DNA of 64,000 nucleotides, taken from the NCBI GenBank assembly GCA_029224185.1, contig CM055191.1:11631536-11695535 (forward strand). The letters are read 5' to 3'. The position numbers were made by a program, and so were the translations under genes. Shown in pieces: positions 1-9,780 of the stretch. The notes beneath the pieces were generated by a model that saw only the letters and a program-made list of their open reading frames with translations, was not told the origin of the DNA and ran no database searches. This DNA is from Karalla daura (lineage: Eukaryota > Chordata > Actinopteri > Chaetodontiformes > Leiognathidae). Position 1 is the stretch's first letter. Each line of letters opens with the position of its first letter.

Positions 1-929
1 GAACTGCACGCTGCTGTGCAACGGGGGGGGACGGGGTCCAAAACCTGACCTCAGAGGAAACAGCAGCAGTAAAACTTTCACTTGATTTATTTATACAAGG
101 ATGTAGTTCAGATGAAGTAAAAATAAACAGAAAATGATATGATGATGCTTAAAAAAAAAAAGAAATACTGACGCCTTCTTGGTTGGAGGCCTCCTGGGCT
201 GGAACCTCCTGCCAAAATAAAGACTGTGTTACCAACTACTGTCCCTTCAGGTGTTTTCTTTATTTTGGGTGCATGAGACAGGAAATATGACACAGAGGAA
301 GGAGGAGAAGGAGAGGTAACACCAAGCGCTGTTAAAACACACTGACATACAGACGGACAGAACATCCGCTTACCTGTCTCATCTGGGAAATCTGGAATAG
401 CCCCTAAAATAGCCCATTGAGGTAGTAGTGAGGGCTGGCCAAATGCCACACCAAACAGCTGGGAACTCTAAAAGGCCCCTTTTCACCTCCGTCCTCCACA
501 ACACACCCACTGATCCATACGATCCATACTGGATATCAGAGAATAACACAGCCATGCTAACAAGGTAAACACAGTCTATTCGTCATCCAAATGGACATGC
601 CCATATTCATTCATTTCTTTAAACTCTGATATTCTGTTAATCTGGATGTTCCATAGCACTACTGGAAAAGTATTTTTTGGACAGATGAAACGTAAATTGA
701 GTTGTTTGGAAGGAAAACACTATGCTATGTATGGAGAAAAAAAGGGCACAGCACACCAACATCAAAGCCTCATCCCAACTATGAAATACGGTTAAGGAGG
801 GTATCGCTATTTGGGCTGCTTTGCTGCCTCAGGGTCTCGACTAATAACTGTGATCAACAGAAAAATTAGATCCCAATTCAAAACCTGGACCTCCTGGACT
901 GTCATCACTTGTGCTCATCACCTGGGGTG

Positions 930-1128
<199 letters not shown>

Positions 1129-1365
1129 CCAGGTTCCAACACCATGAATTTGGAAAAACACACTTTTTGTAGAGCAATAGAACATTATATATTTGAGGTG
1201 CAGCAGGTAATCGTTGAAGGAAGAGAGAGAGAGAGAGCCTGCAGGCCAAACACGCACATAGCAACTTTTAAGAGGAAATCAAGAGGAGCAAAACTGGAGC
1301 CTGGCAACCAGTCAGGAAGCAAACACAACAAAGTTCAGAGGACCAAAGAAGGCAGCAGGACCGAC

Positions 1366-1447
1366 CTGTGGATGCTGAGCTCAGTAGCAGCAACACAAAA
1401 GCGGTGGAGCAGAGCAGAGCCCGGGAGGAGGCCGTCGTCAGCTTCAT
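1366..1447 (-). pseudogene. Second ECM1-type signal-peptide exon (partial paralogue or relic)
   Basis: The minus strand holds a methionine at 1447 followed by a typical signal peptide with core STAFVLLLLSSAST, ending in ACAG|GTCGG, phase 1. Sequence, length and flanks are clearly homologous to the exon at 9154-9238. Homology continues on both sides, roughly 1215-1500 against 9005-9290. It is either the first exon of a tandem ECM1-like gene whose body lies left of the window or a duplicated relic. Small possible downstream exons in matching phase are seen at 374-391 (donor GTAAGC) and ending at 208, but neither is convincing. Function of this copy is not known. Confidence 0.4.
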
Positions 1448-1499
1448 GGTCGTTGTTTGTCGAGTTGAACTGTTCGTTTTTCCGACTGCTGCTTCTGAC

Positions 1500-1935
1500 A
1501 GAGTCAGCCCTGGAACCGGAGCTGAGCCCGTCCAGGAAAACACGCTCTGCGGTGGCTGCGCGCAATTGAGGGAACTGATTACACTGCCCTGCCGGGAATC
1601 ACAGCTGATTTTCTGTCAACATCGAACTGAGCCAATTAGCATACAAGGACTTCTCATTTGAATAAATTGTCATTTTTATTCATCTGGCTAATATATATCA
1701 AATGGTGATGACTTCTGTTATTGGGTTTGAAAAGTCCGACAAAACACATTTAATAAGGAAGTAATAGTGGGATTTTCCAATGGTAAATGCGTTTTACCCT
1801 TCAACCACCAAAGCTGTCTCGTGCCGGTTCAAAGTCGGTGTAACTTGCAAACCAGTTAAGACATAATTTTATGATGCCCATATGCCATGCCATTACGTCA
1901 CTGGCTGCTTTCCCGAAACACTGTGCCCAATTACG

Positions 1936-1966
<31 letters not shown>

Positions 1967-3036
1967 GTACACACACAGATGATTATGGACAAATTTGGAG
2001 CTCATTATTTAGCCTTTGGGCACTGTGTAGGCTGCAGGGAACTTGGATTGAATAACCAACATTATAAGAGGACAAGCACACTCCCACTGAGGTAGAGTCA
2101 CAGAAGTATGTCATTCATGCATTCCCGCTTTCTTACTTTTAATATGACTCTCAAATGGATCTGCTCAAATCCTTGTTTCCTGCTACCCCGGTGTGCGTCA
2201 TACAGGACATATTCAGACTTCAGGGGAAAAAAACCCTACAGCCTGATCACACTATACTCTGCTACTTCCATCAACTTCAGACTGAGACTGTCAGCAGGCA
2301 AAGACTTTTATTCATTAAGCAAATTAACTTCTACAGTCTACATCTACAGTATTTTTGTGCCATGGTTGAGAAGCTTCTTATGTCAGGGTTCAAGAGAGAG
2401 GACATCTTCTCTTCCCTCTGGGGTGCATGGCATTACTTGCTTCAGTGACAGCGTCCATAATGAATTCAGTGGTACACTGTTGAACCTCTTGTGAAGGAAG
2501 CGATGAGTTGCAACAGTGTTGTAAAGCCAGATAAGCAGGCTTCCTGGATTCACACAGCTTCCGTGGCAGTTCTTCAAACTAATTAAATGGAAAATGAGTG
2601 GAAAATGTCAGAGGTAGGACATAACATTAGAAAATCCACTTTTGGGGTTTATAGGTCAGAAACTTTCATATTCCTCACACCCATCAACTCACTGTTTGTG
2701 TAAAACACATGGTCCTGTCCTGGTCAGGCAGGGGGCAGCATTGGCTCACAATGCTCTCGAAGACAAAAGGGATAGGGAATCTGAAACGCAAACAGTTAAC
2801 AGGCTTCCACCTTCACTTTGTTTACAGAATGTGCAGATATGTTTGAATGCATGATGAACAAGATAAGGAGACATTGCAACATAATTGGTGATACAGTTTC
2901 ATTATTTTTCGTGGCAGCACAAATTAAACAGGATGAGAATAACAAAAGAAAGCAGATCTTGTGCTGGCTGAAGAGAAGGGCCATGTCAGTGATAGAAAAA
3001 CATTCAGATTTAAGGACTGAGGTAAGAAGTGCCGTC
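1500..3036. other. Non-coding stretch left of the ECM1-like gene
   Basis: No supported exon. It contains a CA run at 1939-1978. Otherwise AT-rich unique-looking DNA that includes the 3' flank of the ECM1-like gene (stop at 3037-3039). Confidence 0.5.
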
Positions 3037-6000
3037 TTACTTCGTCTTTAGGATCTTGTGATTGTCACAGATTCTGCTAAGGGATGACTCTTCTTCATCA
3101 GATGTCATATTATAATGTGGGTCAGGGGAGAGGCTTTCAAAACAGCGCAATCGATCGCTTTCCACGTTAATTGAACAACAGTGGAATTCATTTCTTTCGC
3201 TTGTGCAAAACTTGTTGATCTCCTCTTGCCACTGAAAAACAAAAGGATAAGGAACATGAAATCATCAAGCATGTCCACATGGATTCAGGGAATCAGTGGG
3301 TTTCTTGCTCTACCTTCTGATCAGCACAGGTGTGCACATCCTGCTTCTTTTCGCAGCACTGTCTGAATCCGTTCTCGATACGATTGATGGTCTTTGCCTG
3401 ATGAGCCACCTGTTCATAGCCAACACGTGGCAGGCAGTTGAGTTTATAGAGTGGACGTAGCTTCTGATTATTGCACAGTGATCCAATGGTATTAGCCGTG
3501 GGTCGTCCAGGAGGAAAATTCATGTTCACTTTTTTGGAAGTGGTCGACTTCTTTATCCTCCTTCCTATCAATCCACTGGAACTATCAGGCACAAGTGAGC
3601 TGTAAAATATGGGGAAGATATAAGTTTTGCAACCAAAGTTTCCTCTAAACTCTTCCTTTAAAATATTTTCATTTCCCTTAACTTTAAGATGATGTTGCTG
3701 TGAGTCAATATTTCCTCCATTGTTAACCAACCCAGAGAGATGATCAAAATCAATGTGACAGCTCAACAGGCTGTGTTAAGCAATCAAACGGGCGGGTTTC
3801 AAGTAAAATAATTGCTGAAACAGCAAATAACTTTACGGGAAAGAAACAACTGTATCTCAGCTCTGGAATTTTATTCATCTGAACTTTAATCTATTGTAAC
3901 TGAATTGTCTTGTAGTTTTTATCCTTTGTACTGTCCAAACACTCACCACGTTTCCTCCTGTCTTCCCACCCTCACCTTTCTCAGTACCGTCATAACTTAT
4001 GGACCAGTTTATTGCAAATGATACTTTCAAACCACTAAAACTATTCATTCAGAAGGGACGGCATTCAAGTGCAAAATGGACTGGAAGAAAAAACCCGCTG
4101 AACTTGTATCATTGACTAGCCTCTTGTTTAAATCTATCTAATGATACTGTTTGTGCGATATGTAATTTCTAGAATCAACATTTGTATTGATGCTTGTTTG
4201 ATTTATCTGGCTGCATACCTCTGGCAAGTACTGCGCTCAAAGTTGAAGTGGTAAATGGTGGAGGAAAGAGCAGAGTTGGATGGTTTCACCGGCAACTCTT
4301 CCGTTGGACCGTAGTTTGGATTTGGAGCATCATTGTGGAAGCAGTTTAACCTGTCGCTCCCCTGTGCCAGGCAGCAGTTATAAATATGATCCTTTATCGA
4401 TACGTTTTCCTCACAGTAGGTCTGAACCGACTGCTCCCACTACATAGGATAGAGAAATACACCACAGATAACTAGATAGAAGTAAAAATGTGAACATGGA
4501 CATCATGTCTGTACGCCTGAGTGACCGGGTAACCTGCAAATTATGTGGAGTATCTTAAAGCAAACTGGACCAAAAGTGGAAACAAAGTCTATAACATATA
4601 GACTATAACAAACTCCTATAATATAAACATAATCTTATCTAATCAAACATCTTATATAAACTTCAACTAAAAATTAAAGCAATGTCAGGCTTGGTCCCTG
4701 CTCTGGTGCTCATGCCAAGACTTATCTACATGTTCGTGTCCCAGGCCTTCAACTTTGTGTTGAAAATGCAGAGACCATCATCCTGCAACATGAAGAATGT
4801 CTGATTTCCTTCTTACATTTGGTGGAATTCAACATCTGCCTAACAGTAAGATACCATCTATAAAAGGTGTGGTGGAAAACAAGTGGCTCTAGATTGTTGT
4901 CAGATGTAAATTTAACTCCACAGTCTACATCATTTTCTTTCATAAGTTTCTTCAGAATGCAACTGAAAAAATAAACAAAGGATAAATTCAGTGAAGTAGC
5001 AGGATATTGTTTAATAACTGGGAAATCGGGTTACTCACCGCTTGTGTGGCGCAACACAGCGTCACATCATTCCCCCAAGTCTCGTTCCCCCTGCAGCATG
5101 TGCTGAACCAGGACTCTGCGTAGTTCACAGCATTGGCCTGTTGCTTGTTAAAGTTAAAACCAGAGGCAGGAAAGTAAGAGCTTTGGTACTGGGGACGATG
5201 GTCTCCATGGAGACAGATGGCGTGGATGTTGTCGGAGGACGGCCGCGCCACAGGGAATTGCACCGCGTAGGATGTTGGGGAAGGATGGTCAGGGAGGGAG
5301 TCAGGCAGAGCTGAGACAGAAAGGGGCAGGAATTAAAACTTCCAGTTAAAACTTCCAGTTGGTATAGGTGATGATCATTCAAAATAAAGATGAAGACGAG
5401 ATAGAGGTTTACCTGAAGGCAATACCAGGTAGCTGGATGGGTCTACAAATGAGAAAAATAGTGATCACGAGGGTTCTGACAATGTATATTTTTATATTTA
5501 TTTATTAGAACAGTTTCTATTGACCTGTATTATAGTTACGTGACACTAACAGATTTACACAAGAAGTCATTGTCCATTCATTTTACACAGATGTTGCACT
5601 AGCATGCAGGTCTACACAGCGCCGTTCCTGACCAAAGTCGCAGTCCAAGTGAGCAGTGATGACGGCGGTACCCCCAAAACGGGGCCCCTGCTGGATCGCG
5701 GGGCCCTTCGCACTGTGCGTGTTCTGCATATAGGCAGCCCTGGGTCTACATACCCTTTATGACTTGGACAATTTTGTGGCCAGAGCTGACATCACGCTGA
5801 ACACGGATGCTCTCATCTGGTTAAATGAACAGTGAGAGAGAGAGAAAAAAAAGAGAGGAGTACAAATGTTACATAACATTTCATAATTATTATTTGATGA
5901 ACATGCATTACAGAGCGATAGCTACAGGTGTTTTACATCTTTTTTTAAGTAGGATAAAAAAACAACAACTAATAAACAGATTTAGCAACAATAAAGAAAA

Positions 6001-9000
6001 ATCATTCCCTCCATCAACCACCACTTTATCATGGTTGAGGATTCCTGGCATGGACAGGGCCACTCTTTATTTTACTGGAGAAGGCTGAGGGCAGATGTGC
6101 CAACCTGGCCAACCTAGCCCTCTGTTTGCATTGGAGTTCACCCCAGTAAATGTGTGCACGGTTGTGTCCCTGCACATTCAGGTCAGGGAACATGTTCAGG
6201 CTGTTGTCTGTGCTGAACAGCAGCTCAGAGCTTTTTTTTACCTTGTCGAGAAGCCGAGAGACAAGTGCTGGAAAGTGACAGCTTGAACTGTGATGGCCAG
6301 TTGTTGAACTCCTGTATTACTCATAGTTTGTCAAACACCATGTTTGAGTCCACCAGTGCACTTGGCAGCACAACACCCTCATAGATCGATGATTGACTTG
6401 GTAAATGTATCAGCTGATCTGCGGTCGTATGCTCTACATTCTCGAGTCTAGAGCATACACTGTATGGCATGCATGATGTATACAACACAGTGTGTACTGT
6501 GGAGCTTGAGCATTCACAGTGTGACATCATCATGGCCTCAAATGCTAACAGTAAGAGGCTAGACAGCCACTTGATGATGCAGCTATGAAGAGTCTATACA
6601 TTCAGCCTTGAGTGTTTGAGAAGTTTTGTTTTGTTGGGGTTTTTTTTGTTTTGTTTGTTTTTGGTCCCACCCACCTCCCCCCAAATGAGGAACACTTTTT
6701 CTGGGTATTGGGTAAACCCAATTCCCAAAAGAGGCGTTCCTCACTTGGGCCTGACAGCCGCTCAGCGTCTGCTTGGGACCTCTCTCCTGGGTCTGCTCAT
6801 GCTTGGAGCCCACGGGGCCCACGTGCGTCCGCGGAGGAGGAGAGAGGTCTGTCTGCGTCTGCGTCGCAGTGTCAGGACTCAACCACTGTGGCCTCCCAGC
6901 CCCTGCTTACAAACTCTGTTCTGGGGTGAACGCCCAGGCTGTGACATCATCCTGAGTGTGTGATGATGTCACACTGACTCTGTGATTAGGCTGTGATTAG
7001 GGTAGGTAGACAAAATGTGTGACATCATCACTGACATCACTGGTGAAATCTTTCTGCAGCATTCTGGGACCATTTGATGTCATGATGATGTCATGGTGGA
7101 GTGGAGGTGGGGGACAGCGCAGCATGAGGGGGCGTGGCAGTCGGCGGAGGCTGCAGCTGCTGGGGGAACAGAGACTCGGAGCCGGGGACACAGAGACACT
7201 CTGGACTATGAACTGTGGCTGCGGCACACAATAACGGATTACCTTATAGTGGGCGCTACAGACGCGAGCATTTCTTATTACGTCCTGATTCCAGTCAACA
7301 CGTTTAATCGCCTGCAGCAACAAACACACATCGGAATGGCCGTGATCCTCTCAGAATCCTACAAAACTTTACTCTTCCGGTAAAATATCGGTTCTGACTC
7401 GGCTCTGAATATCGGTTTTGTCAATGTTTTTGTCTCTCATTCAAAATGAATGGGGAACATCGACACTTCCATTGCCCCTATGCGCGCGCAGCTTTTTGAT
7501 GACGTCGGTTGTAGAAGGGTCTATGTCGCCCTACTAATGGGAGCCGTGATGTCACACCTGCCTACCGCGTAGGCGTCATCACAGAGTCAGTGTGACATCA
7601 TCGCACAGTCAGGATGATGTCACAGCCTGGGCATTTACCCCAGAACAGAGTTTGTAAGCAGGGGCTGGGAGGCCACAGTGGTTGAGTCCTGGCACTGCGA
7701 CGCAGACGCAGACAGACCTCTCTCCTCCTCCGCGGACGCACGTGGGCCCCGTGGGCTCCAAGCATGAGCAGACCCAGGAGAGAGGTCCCAAGCAGACGCT
7801 GAGCAACTGTCAGGCCCAAGTGAGGAACGCCTCTTTTGGGAATTGGGTTTACCCAATACCCAGAAAAAGTGTTCCTCATTTGGGGGGAGGAGGGTGGGAC
7901 CAAAAACAAACAAAACAAAAAAAACCCCAACAAAACAAAACTTCTCAAACACTCAAGGCTGAATGTATAGACTCTTCATAGCTGCATCATCAAGTGGCTG
8001 TCTAGCCTCTTACTGTTAGCATTTGAGGCCATGATGATGTCACACTGTGAATGCTGAAGCTCTACAGTACACACTGTGTTGTATACATGCAGGGGTGTCA
8101 AACCGATTCCATAAAGAGCCGAGTGGCTGCAGGCTTTTGTTCCAAACAATCAGGAGTACACAGTTTGACCAATCAGTTGTCTGTCAGTTCATTCAAAGAG
8201 TCAAGTCAGAGTCAGAGTGTGTACTCTTGATTGGTTGGAACAAAACCCTGCAGCCACCTGGCCCTTTGTGGAACCAATTTGACACATGGGCTCTACACAA
8301 TCAGCTAGAGCAGGGGTGGGAAAACTGTTCCACAAAGAGCAACTGTGGCTGCAGGTTTTTGTTCCAACCAAGCAGCAGCACACCTGATGTGGCTTATTCA
8401 GTCAACTGATCTGAGACAGTCGACTGGTCAATCTCTGTGCTCTGGATGGGTTGCAACAAGAACCTGCAGCTACATGGTTCTTTGTGGAACAGTTTCCCTA
8501 TCCCTGGGCTAAAGTGAAAAGTGAGGAGCTCAGGTGATGCTTTAGAAGATGCCACACAGACCTGGGAGACCCAAATGACATGGGAGAGGTTCAGTGAGAG
8601 CATGGAAAAAGGCTTTCAGTAAGCACTAAAGATTCTGACTAACCATGTTGTCTATGGCGTGGATGTGGGGCCTGCTGACCTCAACTAAGAGAGACAGGGA
8701 GTTAGACAGGGAGACCCAGAGAAAAACCCAGGACTGAAGAGATTATATGTCTCATCTGGCTTGGGAACACCTTGGGATCTCCCCTGGAGTAGTTGGTGGA
8801 AATGGCTGGGGAAAAGAGTGTCTCTTCCCTGCTGAAACTTCCATACCCACATAAACAGATGAAGACAATTTAAGTGAAAACATATTAACACATTAAAAAT
8901 GTCATCAAACACAAGATCATACAAATCTGATTTTTAATTAATTTTAATAATTCTTTAAATCAGAAATGATCTGAAATTAAGTTGTTCACAGTGATATTTT

Positions 9001-9238
9001 TCAGCATGAAGAAGGGCTTTCTGAGAGAAGTCATGCCAGAGAGCCTACAGGCCAAACACACTTGAACGCACTTAGAGCATCTCAGACTCACAAAGATGGG
9101 GCCTGGAAACTAGCAGCAAAGCCCAGGAGACTAAAGAAGACAGCAGGACCAACCTGTGGATGCTGAGCTCAGGAGCAGCAGCAGCACAAAGGCAGTGGAG
9201 GAGAGCAGAGCCCGGGAGCAGTCCGTCCTCAGCCCCAT
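3037..9238 (-). CDS. ecm1: Extracellular matrix protein 1-like (ECM1)
   Basis: Secreted matrix glycoprotein of the ECM1 family, whose members carry albumin-like double-cysteine modules and bind matrix partners. Exons read right to left: 9154-9238 (signal peptide), 5754-5816, 5413-5442, 5039-5310, 4219-4439, 3314-3599, 3037-3231. All junctions have AG acceptors and GT donors, and lengths sum to 1152 nt, giving 383 residues. Family marks are the repeated CC...C modules: WFSTCCRGNETWGNDVTLCC, YNCCLAQGSDRLNCF, FRQCCEKKQDVHTC and FHCCSINVESDRLRCF, each followed by an acidic/proline segment such as NDAPNPNYGP. Human ECM1 is about 540 residues, so the proline-rich N-terminal part is much shorter here. 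The downstream exons are secure; the first exon is less so. An alternative signal-peptide exon at 9332-9407 has the same phase and a stronger donor (GTAAGA) and would give 380 residues. Exon 9154-9238 was preferred because a diverged copy of it exists at 1366-1447. Confidence 0.78.
5580..5745. repeat. Possible transposon remnant in an ECM1-like intron
   Basis: GC-rich block containing CGGGGCCCCTGCTGGATC and a second GGGGCCCTTCGC, unlike the AT-rich intron around it. Composition and abrupt edges suggest an inserted repeat, but its family was not identified. Confidence 0.3.
6690..6755. repeat. Hairpin inside the left arm of the inverted repeat
   Basis: GAGGAAC near 6687 pairs with GTTCCTC near 6746, with inner complementary TGGGT/ACCCA segments around the centre. 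The right arm has the mirror copy at about 7813-7878. Confidence 0.6.
6983..7576. other. Spacer of the large inverted repeat
   Basis: GC-rich, non-repeated sequence between the two arms. It carries several TGACATCA/TGATGTCA motifs, one GATGACGTC and a short palindrome GCCTACCGCGTAGGC at 7560-7574. Open frames of about 100 codons occur on both strands but match nothing recognised. It may be captured host DNA or the remnant of an internal region. Confidence 0.4.
8092..8292. mobile_element. Foldback MITE-like element, copy 1
   Basis: About 200 bp with imperfect terminal inverted repeats. The left end reads GGTGTCAAACCGATTCCATA, then GTGGCTGCAGGCTTTTGTTC; the right end, reverse-complemented, reads GTGTCAAATTGGTTCCACAA. 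The core resembles a non-autonomous repeat common in fish genomes, but the family was not assigned. Confidence 0.7.
8308..8515. mobile_element. Foldback MITE-like element, copy 2
   Basis: Immediately follows copy 1 and has the same design. The left end has GGAAAACTGTTCCACAAAGA with GGCTGCAGGTTTTTGTTCCA; the right end is its reverse complement with GGAACAGTTTCCC. The two copies are related but not identical, so they are separate insertions or an old tandem duplication. Confidence 0.7.
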
Positions 9239-9331
9239 AGTCGATGTTTGTCAGGTTGAACTGTTTGCTCTGCTGTTGCAGCCTGCAGACCAAAAGAGGA
9301 GGCTGCACCAGGCTGAGGTCAAACCTCTTAC

Positions 9332-9407
9332 CTTTCAGTCCATGCACGACCACAATGAAAGCAACAATAACAACAGCAGAAAGTGTTATTTTATTCAGCC
9401 CTATCAT
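9332..9407 (-). other. Alternative first coding exon for the ECM1-like gene
   Basis: A methionine at 9407 opens a hydrophobic stretch (ITLSAVVIVAFIVVVHG) ending in a strong donor, AAAG|GTAAGA, at 9331/9330. The exon ends in phase 1 and joins in frame to the exon at 5754-5816, creating an aspartate codon at the junction. It could be the real first exon, an alternative first exon, or chance. It lies upstream of the competing signal-peptide exon at 9154-9238, which has the same phase. Confidence 0.4.
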
Positions 9408-9611
9408 CAGATTCTGGTGCCTCTACTTGATATTTTTATCATGAGTAAAGCCATAGGTCTTGTGTCTAAATAATTAATTACAGCAAAAAACAATAATTAT
9501 AATAATACTTGTAACAATAATGACTAATTACCATTATTTACAGTTGTTGTGTACTACCTAAAGTGGTACTGCAGCTTTTAATATCCTTTTAGATCTGTCT
9601 GTATCTCTACA

Positions 9612-9780
9612 AATGGTAAATGGACTGGTTCTTATAAAGTGTTTTTCTAGTCTTCATAACCGCTCGAGCTTTACAAACAAATCAAAAATACTCATTCACA
9701 ACTACAGGTTGCTAGTGGGCAGTTTAGGGTTTGAGGAAACTTCTGCATGAGGACCTGCATCAGGCTGGGATCAAATCACT
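9612..9780. repeat. SINE-like dispersed fish repeat
   Basis: Contains GGACTGGTTCTTATAAAGTG followed by TTTTCTAGTCTTCATAACCG and a CATTCACAACTACAGG segment, which match by eye the common fish repeat with this order of phrases. A related decayed copy is at 32280-32490. Confidence 0.5.

Larger units (their letters stand above)
6476..8088. mobile_element. 1.6-kb large inverted repeat (foldback-type element)
   Basis: The left arm (about 6476-6982) and right arm (about 7577-8088) are near-identical reverse complements of about 0.5 kb, separated by a spacer of about 0.6 kb. Both arms start from ATGTATACAACACAG at the outer edge. The same predicted peptide can be read from 6616 on the plus strand and from 7948 on the minus strand with only a few differences, which shows how similar the arms are; no protein family is recognised, so this is not called a gene. 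The element sits in intron 1 of the ECM1-like gene. Terminal duplication of the target site was not clear, and no transposase was found, so it would be non-autonomous. Confidence 0.85.

Noticed and set aside
4749..4943. 64-codon cysteine-containing frame between two ECM1-like exons
   Set aside because: The flanking exons join in frame without it (CATQA to WEQSV, as in human ECM1) and it lacks the CC module and good splice sites.
6583..7981. Paired proteins of 99-116 residues read from both arms of the inverted repeat
   Set aside because: Several frames are open in both arms on both strands because the DNA is GC-rich and duplicated; no homology, splice or start context supports a gene.
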